Of a stretch of DNA of 18,776 nucleotides, positions 7,553 to 15,677 are shown one piece after another; position 1 is the stretch's first letter; the number at the start of each line of letters is the position of its first letter. Location: the NCBI GenBank assembly GCA_963646285.1, contig CAVIWF010000047.1:1-18776 (forward strand), written 5' to 3'. The notes under the pieces were generated by a model that saw nothing but the letters and a program-made list of their open reading frames with translations, ran no database searches and was not told where the DNA came from. The position numbers were made by a program, and so were the translations under genes. The DNA comes from CAKUFA01 sp963646285 (lineage in GTDB: Bacteria; Bacillota; Clostridia; Christensenellales; Aristaeellaceae).

Positions 7553-8131
7553 TTACACATTCACACCGTAGTTGATACAAAGTGCTTCAAGGCCACCCTG
7601 GAAGCCACTGCCGATGGCATTGAATTTCCATTCGCCGTTATGCCGGTAAATTTCGCCTACAACGACCGCCGTTTCAATCGAGAAATCCTCTTCCAGATCG
7701 TAACGGATCAGCTCCGTCCCGGTGGTTTCATCAACAATGCGCACATAGGCGTTATTGACCTGACCGAAGTTCTGGCGACGCTCTGCCGCTTCATAAATCG
7801 TGACGGTAAAGTCCACTTTCTCCACGTTGGCAGGAACGGTTTGCAGATTTACAAAAATCTGCTCGTCATCCCCTTCGCCCTCGCCGGTCTTGTTGTCTCC
7901 ACCATACTTCACCGCACCTGAAGGATCGGCAGCATTGCCATAGAAGACGAAATCCTCATCCCGCTGAACCTTTCCGTTCACGCCCAGCAGGAATGCAGAA
8001 GCGTCCAGGTCAAAGTCATAGCCGCCGTCGTAGCGGTTAACATCCCAGCCAAGGCCAACCACAATGCGGCTCAAGCCGGGGTTGGCCTTGGTAAGATCCA
8101 CCTTCTGCCCTTTTTTCAGGTTCACTGCCAT
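7553..8131 (-). CDS. terD: TerD family calcium-binding stress protein (first terD copy)
   Basis: A canonical TerD of 192 residues. It begins MAVNLKKGQKVDLTKANPG and has VVGLGWDVNRYDGG then DFDLDASAFLLG, the acidic loop GEGEGDDEQIFVNL, TVTIYEAAERRQNFGQV and a C-terminal WKFNAIGSGFQGGLEAL ending in YGVNV. As in characterised TerD proteins, the clustered Asp residues are the expected calcium sites. The ribosome binding site AAAGGAGG overlaps the stop codon of the calcium ATPase 14 bases upstream, so pump and TerD are made from one message. Strong similarity to the third copy, also at DNA level, indicates tandem duplication with the divergent copy in between. Confidence 0.95.
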   Translation of the reverse strand: MAVNLKKGQKVDLTKANPGLSRIVVGLGWDVNRYDGGYDFDLDASAFLLGVNGKVQRDEDFVFYGNAADPSGAVKYGGDNKTGEGEGDDEQIFVNLQTVPANVEKVDFTVTIYEAAERRQNFGQVNNAYVRIVDETTGTELIRYDLEEDFSIETAVVVGEIYRHNGEWKFNAIGSGFQGGLEALCINYGVNV

Positions 8132-8145
8132 GTGCAGAACCTCCT

Positions 8146-10752
8146 TTACTTCACAATCTTCTTGCGAATGATGTCAATCGGGATGACCAGGAAAGCAATT
8201 GCTGCGCAGATCAGCCAGTTAACAGCGCTCATGGCCTCCACGCTCAGCACTTCGCCGCCGAAGGTAACAAAGACAAACTGCAGCACAAAGATGCTGATAA
8301 TCACCCGAAGGAAGTTACGGTTGCGCCCCAGGTGTTCGAAGACATTAATGTGACTCGTCCGTGCATTAAAGCCGTTGAACGTAATCGCCATCATGAAGGT
8401 AGCGAACACGGCAGAGTTCAGCAGCACGGTGTCCAGTCCGCCCTCTTTCACAGCACCCAGCAGGTTATGGAAGAAGGGCGTAAAGCGAATACTCAGGCAG
8501 GCAGCGGTGATAAACAGGGCGCTGACAAGCACTTCAACAAACATGTCCTTCGTAACAATGGAGGCATCCCGGGCAACGGGCTTTTCCTTCATGTATTCCT
8601 TCAGAGCAGGTTCGCTGCCGAAGGCAATAGCAGCCAGCGTGTCCATGGCCAGGTTGACGAACAGCAGCTGAATGACCGTGAGGATCTCGTTTTCACCCAG
8701 CAGCGGCGCCAGGAAGCAGGTCAGCACGGCAGCCACGTTCACCGTCAGCTGGAAGATCAGGAACTTCCGAATGGACTTGAACATGGTACGGCCGTACAGG
8801 ATAGCCTTCTCAATGGAGAGGAAGTTATCGTCCAGAATGGTAATGTCGCCGGCTTCTTTTGCCACTTCCGTGCCGGAACCCATGGCGAAGCCCACATCAG
8901 CCTTTTTCAAGGCAGGGGAGTCGTTCACGCCGTCGCCAGTCATGCCGACAACCATGTTCAGTTCCTGTGCGCAGCGCACCAGACGGCTCTTGTCCGTAGG
9001 CAGGGCACGGGATACCACACGCAGATCCGGCAGAACCTTCTTCAGCTGATCGTCCGTCAGTTCAGCCATTTCAGCACTTGTCAGGGCCACATCGGTCTTG
9101 TTCTTCAGCAGGCCCGCTTCCTTGGCAATGGCCACAGCCGTTTCCTTCCGGTCGCCAGTAACCATGACCACCTGAATGCCGGCTTCCTGCACTTCACGAA
9201 TGGCATCCACGGCTTCCTTGCGCACATTATCACGAATGGACAGTACGCACACCAGGGTCAAGTCATCGCCGTCGGCATTGTCGTTTTCGCACTTGGCCAC
9301 AGCCAGCAGACGCATGGAACGACCAGCCTGCTCGTTCATGTAAGCAGCCAGGAAGTTACGTTCGGTCAGGGGCTTCACTGCGCCGTTTTCATCAACGTAG
9401 TTCTTGCAGCGGTCAATGATCTTCTCAGGAGCGCCCTTGATGTAGGTCATCACATGGCCTTCCCGGGAAATGGTCACCGTGGAATACTTCTTTGCAGAGT
9501 CAAAGGCGTTGAAATTGGATACATCCTGCCGTGCCATTGCATTGACAGCATCCCCTGCCGCCAGGAAAGCCATCAGGGCACGGTCGGTGGAGTTGCCGCC
9601 GATAATCTTTCCATCGGAGAAAGAGGAGGAGTTGTTCAGGCCAATGCCCACCACCACGTCATCCTTCAGTGCACGGGGAAGCTCCTTCACGGAACCGAAC
9701 TTGCGCACATTACCGGTGGAAACTTCCACAACGCTCAGTTTGCCCTCGGTGATGGTACCCGTTTTATCGGAGAAAAGGATGGAGAGGGAGCCGGCTGTCT
9801 CCAGACCGTTGATCTTGCGGACAAGCACATTGTCCTTGGCCATGCGGAGGCTCTGGAAGCTCAGCAGAATGCTGGTCAGCATGGGCAGTCCTTCAGGAAC
9901 GGCGCAGACAATAATGGTAACGGCAACAGTGATCGCCTCAATGGCCAGCGTAACCCACTCGAAGGGATCATCCGGCATACCGCCGGTCACAAAGGCCTTT
10001 GCAAAAACGCTGATCACAATGGCAATGGCGCCGATGTAGCCGAAGGTGGAAATCTGCTTGGCCAACTTGCCCAGCTTCACCTGCAGGGGGGTTTCCCGGG
10101 TGTCTTCCTGCACTTCCAGTGCCAGCTCACCGAAGAGGGTCTTGTCACCGACCACCTTCACTTCCATGTAGGCTTCACCGCCGCACACCACCGTGCCCCG
10201 ATAAGCGTAGCAGGTGTTCAGCAGATCCTTGATATCGTAGGCTTCGCCGGAAGTGTTGACCGTCTTTTTGGCTTCTTCCGTTTCACCATTCAGGGAAGCC
10301 TGATCGACCTTGACTGTTCCCTCAATGATTTCACCATCGGCAGCAATCTTGTCGCCGGACTGGAGATACACGATATCCCCCACAACGACTTCGCTTACAT
10401 GGATTTCCTGAAGCTTGCCATTGCGGATAACCTTGGCCATTTCCTTGGCCTGTTCCTCAGCCTTCAGTGCCGAAGCCTTGCCTTCCTGCTGGCTTTCGCT
10501 GACGGAGGAAACGCCGTTGGCAATCATGATGGCCACCAGGATGCCTACCGGTTCATACCAGTGTGCCTTGCCCATGCACGTCAGAACCACCTGAATAACA
10601 AGGGCAACGAGCAGGATCATGATCATGGGATCCTTGAAACCTTCGAGGATCTTCTTCCACAGGGGATCGGCGGGGATTTCTGTCAGCGTATTGGCACCGT
10701 GAAGTTTTCGGCTTTCTTCTACCTGCTGGTTATTGAGACCCATGCGTTCCAT
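8146..10752 (-). CDS. Calcium-transporting P-type ATPase, PMCA type (P2B)
   Basis: An 868-residue cation pump of normal bacterial PMCA length. The N-terminal segment LNNQQVEESRKLHGANTL is typical of P2 ATPases. Catalytic landmarks are the actuator LNGE (154-157), ion-site helix M4 CAVPEGLP (283-290), phosphorylated Asp329 in DKTGT, nucleotide-site KGAPE (439-443), and VTGD with TGDGVND (605-611). M6 contains FVNLAMDTLAA, the Asn/Asp pair typical of PMCA-type calcium pumps. It should export calcium (possibly manganese) from the cytoplasm. ATG 10752 follows TAGGAGAA by about 8 bases. It is the first gene of the ter operon and is preceded by a promoter and long leader. Joining it to three TerD genes suggests a shared calcium-homeostasis role. 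Confidence 0.93.
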   Translation of the reverse strand: MERMGLNNQQVEESRKLHGANTLTEIPADPLWKKILEGFKDPMIMILLVALVIQVVLTCMGKAHWYEPVGILVAIMIANGVSSVSESQQEGKASALKAEEQAKEMAKVIRNGKLQEIHVSEVVVGDIVYLQSGDKIAADGEIIEGTVKVDQASLNGETEEAKKTVNTSGEAYDIKDLLNTCYAYRGTVVCGGEAYMEVKVVGDKTLFGELALEVQEDTRETPLQVKLGKLAKQISTFGYIGAIAIVISVFAKAFVTGGMPDDPFEWVTLAIEAITVAVTIIVCAVPEGLPMLTSILLSFQSLRMAKDNVLVRKINGLETAGSLSILFSDKTGTITEGKLSVVEVSTGNVRKFGSVKELPRALKDDVVVGIGLNNSSSFSDGKIIGGNSTDRALMAFLAAGDAVNAMARQDVSNFNAFDSAKKYSTVTISREGHVMTYIKGAPEKIIDRCKNYVDENGAVKPLTERNFLAAYMNEQAGRSMRLLAVAKCENDNADGDDLTLVCVLSIRDNVRKEAVDAIREVQEAGIQVVMVTGDRKETAVAIAKEAGLLKNKTDVALTSAEMAELTDDQLKKVLPDLRVVSRALPTDKSRLVRCAQELNMVVGMTGDGVNDSPALKKADVGFAMGSGTEVAKEAGDITILDDNFLSIEKAILYGRTMFKSIRKFLIFQLTVNVAAVLTCFLAPLLGENEILTVIQLLFVNLAMDTLAAIAFGSEPALKEYMKEKPVARDASIVTKDMFVEVLVSALFITAACLSIRFTPFFHNLLGAVKEGGLDTVLLNSAVFATFMMAITFNGFNARTSHINVFEHLGRNRNFLRVIISIFVLQFVFVTFGGEVLSVEAMSAVNWLICAAIAFLVIPIDIIRKKIVK

Positions 10753-10952
10753 ATTGGTTATTCTCCTACCATTTTAAGTCAGAATTTTCGTTTGTGTCGT
10801 CCGAAATCGCATGATGTGCCGCCAAAGTCATTGCAGCGCACCTCGCACATCATCCGTAAAAAAGCATTGTGCACGACCTGTGCCCTTCCCTGCAACTACC
10901 CTCCTGCGCTTTTCAGATTCGAAACTGTGCTGTAAACAAGCACACCTATTCG
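10753..10952 (-). promoter_or_regulatory. Structured 5' leader of the calcium-pump/ter operon
   Basis: About 200 untranslated bases separate the predicted transcript start (near 10952) from the pump gene. Three signs of structure are visible. A hairpin begins at the predicted start (TGTGCT 10926-10931 with AGCACA 10939-10944, flanked by CGAA 10920-10923 and TTCG 10949-10952). A 9-bp stem joins ATGATGTGC (10811-10819) and GCACATCAT (10845-10853). A six-base match lies between 10890-10895 and the loop segment 10831-10836 and could form a pseudoknot. A run of six T (minus strand, 10858-10863) follows a weak GCAC/GTGC hairpin, so attenuation is possible. I could not match it to a known riboswitch class; metal sensing would be a guess. 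Confidence 0.4.
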
Positions 10953-10958
10953 ATAGTA

Positions 10959-10987
10959 ATAGTACTACTTTTTCTGTTTGATTTCAA
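10959..10987 (-). promoter_or_regulatory. Sigma-A-type promoter of the calcium-pump/ter operon
   Basis: On the minus strand TTGAAA (10982-10987, five of six) is followed after 17 bases by TACTAT (10959-10964, four of six). A second TACTAT is directly adjacent (10953-10958). It is the best promoter in the gap between the pump gene and the AraC gene and would give a leader of about 200 bases. No other convincing promoter was seen ahead of the terD genes. Confidence 0.5.
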
Positions 10988-11047
10988 TCCGGTTTTTCAT
11001 TTTCCATGAGTTTTTACACAAAAATTTTCCGGCAGAGGTAAAGTGTT

Positions 11048-11863
11048 TCACAGCCGAGGATGGGACGCAGGGGATTTGCTGTATTCGGTTGGAGTCAAGC
11101 CTGTTTTCTTCTTAAACACTTGCGAAAAATAGTATTCGTTTTCGAAGCCGCAGTTCATGGATACTTCCTTAACCGCCACAGAGTACGTCAGCAGGGTTTT
11201 GGCCTTCACAATCCTTGCGTCCAGCAGATCCTGCCTGGGGGTTACATCGAAAAACCGCTTGTAATAGACGATGAACTGATTAACGCCAAAGTGCACGGAA
11301 GCCGCCATTTCCTCATTGGTCCATTTCTTTTCCGGTGCACTGTAGATATTCTTCCGCAGCTCTTCAAAGGCTTTTCTTTGCCGAAGCTCATTGCTGTTTG
11401 GGGATTGATGATAAGCAACCATGCTGCGCCCCAGCTGAATAAACATGACCTGCATCAGGGAAGAAACCATTTCCACATAGTTGGAGCGGACGGACAGCTG
11501 CTCATCAACGATCATTTGCAGCGTTGTGTAAAAAGGAGAGGATTCCGACTGACGGAAGGGTGTGGCGATAGGTACTTTGTTTTTCTCCAGCATGTCCATC
11601 ATGACACTGGTATTCGTTACCGAAAAATGCACCCATGAATTCACAAAAAAGTCTGCTCCACTGGCGCAGTTTAGAAAGCGTGGATAATCAACCGGATACA
11701 GCATGCAGGTGCCAGCCGGTACATCCGCCATTTCTCCGTTCCAATTCATTCGCTGGGGCGTAACGGCATACAGAAAGCTCCAACTATCAAATCCGTTGGG
11801 CTTGGCAATGAAAAAACCCCTCCCATGATAGCTATCCACACCGCATCGATGAACGACAAACAT
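11048..11863 (-). CDS. AraC-family transcriptional regulator
   Basis: A 271-residue regulator. The N-terminal half (about 1-150) resembles the sugar-sensing cupin domain of AraC proteins, with PAGTCMLYPVDYPRF near the expected ligand pocket. The C-terminal 100 residues hold two helix-turn-helix motifs: the first around NEEMAASVHFGVNQFIVYYK and the second around VKEVSMNCGFENEYYFSQVF, followed by KKKTGLTPTEYSK, the classic AraC signature. It is divergent from the sugar importer/glycosidase operon and is its most likely activator. The inducer is unknown. ATG 11863 follows GGAAGGA by 3-4 bases, with GGAGG slightly further upstream. A good promoter lies just upstream. Confidence 0.92.
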   Translation of the reverse strand: MFVVHRCGVDSYHGRGFFIAKPNGFDSWSFLYAVTPQRMNWNGEMADVPAGTCMLYPVDYPRFLNCASGADFFVNSWVHFSVTNTSVMMDMLEKNKVPIATPFRQSESSPFYTTLQMIVDEQLSVRSNYVEMVSSLMQVMFIQLGRSMVAYHQSPNSNELRQRKAFEELRKNIYSAPEKKWTNEEMAASVHFGVNQFIVYYKRFFDVTPRQDLLDARIVKAKTLLTYSVAVKEVSMNCGFENEYYFSQVFKKKTGLTPTEYSKSPASHPRL

Positions 11864-11895
11864 GATTCCTTCCGCCTCCTCATCCTGTGGGAAAA

Positions 11896-11924
11896 ATCAT
11901 AGCACAGCTCGTGATTTCTTTCAA
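11896..11924 (-). promoter_or_regulatory. Promoter of the AraC-family gene
   Basis: Minus-strand TTGAAA (11919-11924) and TATGAT (11896-11901) are separated by 17 bases, and TGC directly before the -10 gives an extended -10 element. The start would lie about 30 bases upstream of the araC-type ATG, leaving a short leader that carries the ribosome binding site. Confidence 0.65.
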
Positions 11925-11940
11925 TTATTTTTCTTTATAA

Positions 11941-12119
11941 TTGTCACTTCTGCTGCATTATATATATATATATATATATATTGCCCATCTATCACAGTTT
12001 TTTGCACCGTCATGCTCCTTAAATAGATAAAAAAATACTAATCCTGTGTGACTTTTTTTATTTTCAACCATGGGGAAATGTTTTAATTTAATGATAACAA
12101 TACCGTTGCAGATACGGTA
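11941..12119 (+). promoter_or_regulatory. Probable control region of the sugar operon
   Basis: This AT-rich stretch precedes the binding-protein gene. TTGTCA (11941-11946) stands 16-18 bases before a TATATA tract and could be a -35/-10 pair. The downstream TTTAAT/GATAAC segment near 12087-12098 is a weaker alternative -10. An inverted repeat TACCGT (12101-12106) and ACGGTA (12114-12119) with a 7-base spacer lies just before the ribosome binding site and might be an operator or small mRNA hairpin. The exact promoter cannot be decided by eye. Confidence 0.35.
11959..11980. repeat. (TA)11 dinucleotide tract
   Basis: Eleven perfect TA units lie in the divergent control region between the AraC gene and the sugar operon. 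Such tracts can change length by slippage, and here that would alter promoter spacing if the TTGTCA at 11941 is a real -35. Confidence 0.9.
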
Positions 12120-12142
12120 AAACAGCATAAGGAGGTTATCCC

Positions 12143-13711
12143 ATGAAGAAGGTATTCTTGTTTCTCTTAGCATTGTGTTTGATGCTCAGTGCCTGCTCTG
12201 CCCTGGCTGATGTCAGCTACCCCATTGAAAATGCAGCCACCCTTACCATTTGGCGCGTCCTTGACGGCTCCATTGCCGATGGCGGCTACACCACCTCCAT
12301 GGACACCCCCGGCTTCAAGGCATGGTGCGAGAAGACCGGCGTTCAGGTGGAACTGAAGGAATTTGCCGACGGTACGTCTCTGGTGCTGGCACTGAACGGC
12401 GCTACCACGCTGCCGGACATGTTCATGTTGCACGCAGCCAATTACTATAACGGCGGCATTGCCGGTGTCATTTCCGACGGATTGACCATCGAAATCGAGC
12501 CTGCCATGCTGGAACAGTATGCGCCTGACTACTGGGCATACATCAACAAGCCGATTTACCTGAACGAAATCACCCAGCTGGACGGCAAAATGTACTATTT
12601 GGCCGGACACGTTTTTGAGGAAAAGTCCCCGTACCGCTTCTGGCGCGGCTTGATCTACCGGCAGGACATTCTTGATGCCATTGGCCGTGATGTGCCCCAG
12701 ACCATTGACGAATTCTACGACACCCTGGTTGCCATGAAGGAATACGGGGTCGAAACCCCCTTCGTTTTCCAGAACAAAAATTACCTGCGTGAATGCATTG
12801 CAACCGGCGAATTGACTTCTGCCTTCGGTTTGGCCAACGCAGCCGAATATCAGGCAGACGGTGTTTGGCACTACGGCGCCTACGAGCCGGAATACAAGGA
12901 TCTCCTGACTTTCCTGAACAAGCTGTACAACGAAGGCCTGATCTCCGTTGACTACCTGTCCATGGAAGAAGCCACTTCCCGTGCCATGCTGTGCAATGGT
13001 CAGGCTGGCGTTATGTATGCCAACAACTCCCGGCTGAGCACCTATGTTGCCTCCCTGCCTGAGGGCGCATCCCTTGTAGGCGGATACGTCATTCACGGTG
13101 CAGACCAGGAGCGTGCCCTGTACTCCTTTGCCGAGCCCATGACCACCAGTGATGACATCACCTACATCAGCGCAGACTGCAAGAACGTTGAACTGTGCAT
13201 GGCATTTTACAATTACCTCTTTACCGATGAAGGCAACATGCTCCGCAACTACGGCATCCTCAACGAGTCCTATGTGATTGGCGAAGACGGCAAGCCTGCT
13301 TACACGGAGCTGATTACGAACAATCCTGACGGCCACTCCCTGGATGGTATGGCTCGGTCCTACGCACTGATCAACTGGCCCGGCATCCATGCCAATGATC
13401 AGCTGGCCATGCGCCACCCTGAAAGCAGCCAGATTGTTGCCTATGAGCGCTGGTCCGATACGGAGCACGATGATTATGTGGTCATTCACACCTCCGTGCT
13501 GGACGAGTATCTGGATGAATATACGGATTTGTGGACCGACATCAACCTGTACATTGATGAATGCCGTGCCAAGTTCATCTCTGGCGAAATGTCACTTGAG
13601 AATGACTTTGACACCTACATTGCCACGCTGAAGTCCATGGGCATGGATCGCATCTATGAGATCAAGCAGATCACCCTGGATGCTCACAACGCCGCAACGA
13701 TTGCTGAGTGA
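12143..13711 (+). CDS. Extracellular solute-binding lipoprotein of a sugar ABC importer (LplA-like)
   Basis: A 522-residue family-1 solute-binding protein. A basic N-terminus and hydrophobic core end in the lipobox LSAC, so Cys18 should be lipidated and anchor the protein outside the membrane. Large size and pairing with LplB/LplC-type permeases match LplA/YtcQ-class proteins that bind oligosaccharides. TIDEFYDTLVAMKEYG and LTFLNKLYNEGLIS are typical family segments. The ATG follows AAGGAGG by 7 bases. It opens a plus-strand operon with two permeases and a GH2 glycosidase and is divergent from an AraC regulator. The bound sugar cannot be read from the sequence; the GH2 gene suggests uronic-acid-containing oligosaccharides. 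Confidence 0.93.
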   Translation: MKKVFLFLLALCLMLSACSALADVSYPIENAATLTIWRVLDGSIADGGYTTSMDTPGFKAWCEKTGVQVELKEFADGTSLVLALNGATTLPDMFMLHAANYYNGGIAGVISDGLTIEIEPAMLEQYAPDYWAYINKPIYLNEITQLDGKMYYLAGHVFEEKSPYRFWRGLIYRQDILDAIGRDVPQTIDEFYDTLVAMKEYGVETPFVFQNKNYLRECIATGELTSAFGLANAAEYQADGVWHYGAYEPEYKDLLTFLNKLYNEGLISVDYLSMEEATSRAMLCNGQAGVMYANNSRLSTYVASLPEGASLVGGYVIHGADQERALYSFAEPMTTSDDITYISADCKNVELCMAFYNYLFTDEGNMLRNYGILNESYVIGEDGKPAYTELITNNPDGHSLDGMARSYALINWPGIHANDQLAMRHPESSQIVAYERWSDTEHDDYVVIHTSVLDEYLDEYTDLWTDINLYIDECRAKFISGEMSLENDFDTYIATLKSMGMDRIYEIKQITLDAHNAATIAE

Positions 13712-13728
13712 CAGACAACCCCTTCTGG

Positions 13729-13756
13729 CGTGCAGGACAGGCGCCTGTCCTGCACG
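13729..13756. repeat. Perfect 28-bp palindrome between binding-protein and permease genes
   Basis: The half-site CGTGCAGGACAGGC is followed immediately by its exact reverse complement. In RNA it would form a stem of about 12 bp with a 4-base loop, and no T-run follows. It lies 17 bases after the binding-protein stop and before the permease ribosome binding site. Hairpins at this place in sugar ABC operons (for example malE-malF) protect the binding-protein part of the mRNA or reduce downstream expression. A dimeric-protein operator is also possible. Confidence 0.85.
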
Positions 13757-13788
13757 TCAATCCTCAATGTATGGAAGGAGCAACAGCC

Positions 13789-14718
13789 ATGCAGGGACGA
13801 CAAGTACCCCTTAGAAAAAAAGTCGGAAAGGATTTGCGGGACTTCGGCGGTGCCTATCTTCTGGCGCTTCCCGTCATTATCTATTACATCCTCTTCCACT
13901 ACAAGCCCCTTCTCGGCGCCGTTATTGCCTTTAAGGATTTCAAGCCTCGCTTGGGCATCTGGGGCAGCAAATGGGTGGGGCTGAAGTATTTTGAGTCATT
14001 CTTCAATTCTTTCTATTTCGAGCGTCTCATTCGGAATACGCTGACGATTTCCCTGGGCGGTCTTCTTTTCACCTTTCCTTGTGCGATCATTTTCGCATTG
14101 ATGATCAACGAAGTTCGCTGCAAGTGGTTCAAGCGAACCATCCAAACCGTTTCCTACATGCCCCACTTCATTTCGCTGGTTGTTGTCTGCTCCATGATTA
14201 CTTTGTTCGTTGACAAGGACGGTTTCATTGTGCAGTTGATCAACCTGCTGAACGGCAACATCAGCCAGAACCTGCTGAACATCCCCTCTGCTTTTGTGCC
14301 CATTTACATCCTGTCTGACATTTGGCAGGAAACAGGGTGGAACTGCATCATCTATCTGGCAGCCCTCGGTGCCATTGATCCGCAGCTGTACGAAGCTGCC
14401 CGCATTGACGGTGCCAATCGCTGGCAGCAGACCCTCCACGTAACCCTCCCCGGCATTGCCCGCACCATCATGCTGCTGTTGATCCTTCGGGTAGGCTCCC
14501 TGATGAGCGTGGGACACGAGAAGATCATCCTGCTTTACAACGACTATACCATGGAGACGGCAGACGTTATCTCCAGTTACGTGTATCGCCGTGGTCTCAT
14601 TAACGCCGAGTATTCATTCTCCACCGCTGTGGGGCTGTTCAATTCCGTGATTAACTTTGCGCTCGTTGTGCTTGCCAATTTCATCAGCAACAAAACAAGC
14701 GGATACGGCATCTGGTAA
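13789..14718 (+). CDS. Sugar ABC transporter permease, LplB type
   Basis: A 309-residue integral membrane protein with about six hydrophobic segments. The EAA loop EAARIDGANRWQQTLHVTLP (from about residue 202) is the contact site for the transport ATPase. The opening GAYLLALPVIIYYILFHYKP and the segment GVIAFKDF-like AVIAFKDFKP are typical of LplB. The start at 13789 is chosen because GGAAGGAG lies 8 bases upstream. The frame extends back to a GTG at 13708 overlapping the previous stop, but that part contains the palindrome. It should pair with the next gene to form the channel. Confidence 0.92.
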   Translation: MQGRQVPLRKKVGKDLRDFGGAYLLALPVIIYYILFHYKPLLGAVIAFKDFKPRLGIWGSKWVGLKYFESFFNSFYFERLIRNTLTISLGGLLFTFPCAIIFALMINEVRCKWFKRTIQTVSYMPHFISLVVVCSMITLFVDKDGFIVQLINLLNGNISQNLLNIPSAFVPIYILSDIWQETGWNCIIYLAALGAIDPQLYEAARIDGANRWQQTLHVTLPGIARTIMLLLILRVGSLMSVGHEKIILLYNDYTMETADVISSYVYRRGLINAEYSFSTAVGLFNSVINFALVVLANFISNKTSGYGIW

Positions 14719-14731
14719 GGAGGGAAAGAGT

Positions 14732-15658
14732 ATGCTTCATACAGCCAAAGCTGAGCATTCTTCAGGCAGTCATCTGCGGCAGGAAGGCGTCGGCTATTCC
14801 ATCTTTACAGGCATCAACACCGTTTTGCTTGTGCTGATCTGCATCATTACCTTGTATCCCATGTACTATGTGGTGATTGCTTCCATTTCCGAAGCAGATG
14901 TATTGGGACGCAATTTCGGCCTGCTACTGCTGCCTGTAGGGCAAATCAACACCTACAGCTATCAGCTCGTTTTCCGCAACACGCTGGTGCTTTCCGGCTT
15001 TGCCAATACGTTTATCATCCTTGCCGTGGGACTGTGCGTCAACATGGTGCTGACATGCCTGGGCGCTTACTTTCTTTCCCTTAAGGGATCGATGCTGTCA
15101 CGGCCGATTGCCCTGTTGATTCTGTTCACCATGTACTTTTCAGGGGGCATCGTGCCGGAATACCTGAACATCCAGAGTCTGGGGCTGATCAATTCCCTGT
15201 GGGCACTGATCATTCCCGTATCCATCAACACTTACAATCTGCTCATCATGCGTTCCGCCTTTTCTTCCATCCCAGATTCCTTGGTTGAAGCGGCGAAACT
15301 GGACGGCGCATCCCATTTCAAAATTTTGGTTCGTGTGTTTTTACCGTTAAGTGGTGCCACGCTTGCCGTTATGGTGCTATACTATGCTGTAGGGCACTGG
15401 AATTCCTGGTTCCGCGCCTCGCTGTACATTCACGACACCACGAAGTATCCCCTGCAGCTGGTGCTTCGGCAGATCCTGCTGCTGAACCAGAACGCCGAAC
15501 TTGCCGCCTCCACAACGGACGCCGGGGAGCTGGCCAAGTATGCGGACTCCATCAAGTATGCACTGATTGTGATTTCCTGTGCGCCCATTTTGATTCTGTA
15601 TCCATTCCTCCAGCGCTTTTTCGCAAAAGGCGTAATGGTAGGTGCATTAAAGGGATAA
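14732..15658 (+). CDS. Sugar ABC transporter permease, LplC type
   Basis: A 308-residue membrane protein with about six hydrophobic segments and the EAA loop EAAKLDGASHFKILVRVFLP (from about residue 186). SGGIVPEYL and the C-terminal YPFLQRFFAKGVMVGALKG are typical of LplC/YtcP-class permeases. The ATG at 14732 follows AGGAGG by 8 bases, and that site overlaps the stop region of the first permease, so the two are probably coupled. The open frame reaches back to 14657 inside the first permease, but that start has no site. No ATP-binding subunit gene follows, so an ATPase shared with other importers, as with MsmX in Bacillus, is likely. Confidence 0.93.
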   Translation: MLHTAKAEHSSGSHLRQEGVGYSIFTGINTVLLVLICIITLYPMYYVVIASISEADVLGRNFGLLLLPVGQINTYSYQLVFRNTLVLSGFANTFIILAVGLCVNMVLTCLGAYFLSLKGSMLSRPIALLILFTMYFSGGIVPEYLNIQSLGLINSLWALIIPVSINTYNLLIMRSAFSSIPDSLVEAAKLDGASHFKILVRVFLPLSGATLAVMVLYYAVGHWNSWFRASLYIHDTTKYPLQLVLRQILLLNQNAELAASTTDAGELAKYADSIKYALIVISCAPILILYPFLQRFFAKGVMVGALKG

Positions 15659-15677
15659 ATGAAAGGAGTAATCAACT

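Noticed and set aside
6887..7921. A 344-codon open frame on the plus strand across two terD genes
   Set aside because: It spans the reverse complement of two well-supported TerD genes and shows no recognisable family.
8332..10935. An 867-codon open frame on the plus strand
   Set aside because: It lies antisense to the calcium ATPase, has no domain pattern and is His/Gln-rich, as expected from the complement of a well-coded gene.
10753..10952. A yybP-ykoY manganese riboswitch in the pump leader
   Set aside because: The gene context would suit it, but I could not find the conserved motifs of that class by eye, so only an unassigned structured leader is reported.
12167..13489. A 440-codon open frame on the minus strand
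   Set aside because: It is antisense to the solute-binding protein, which has a clear start site, lipobox and operon context.
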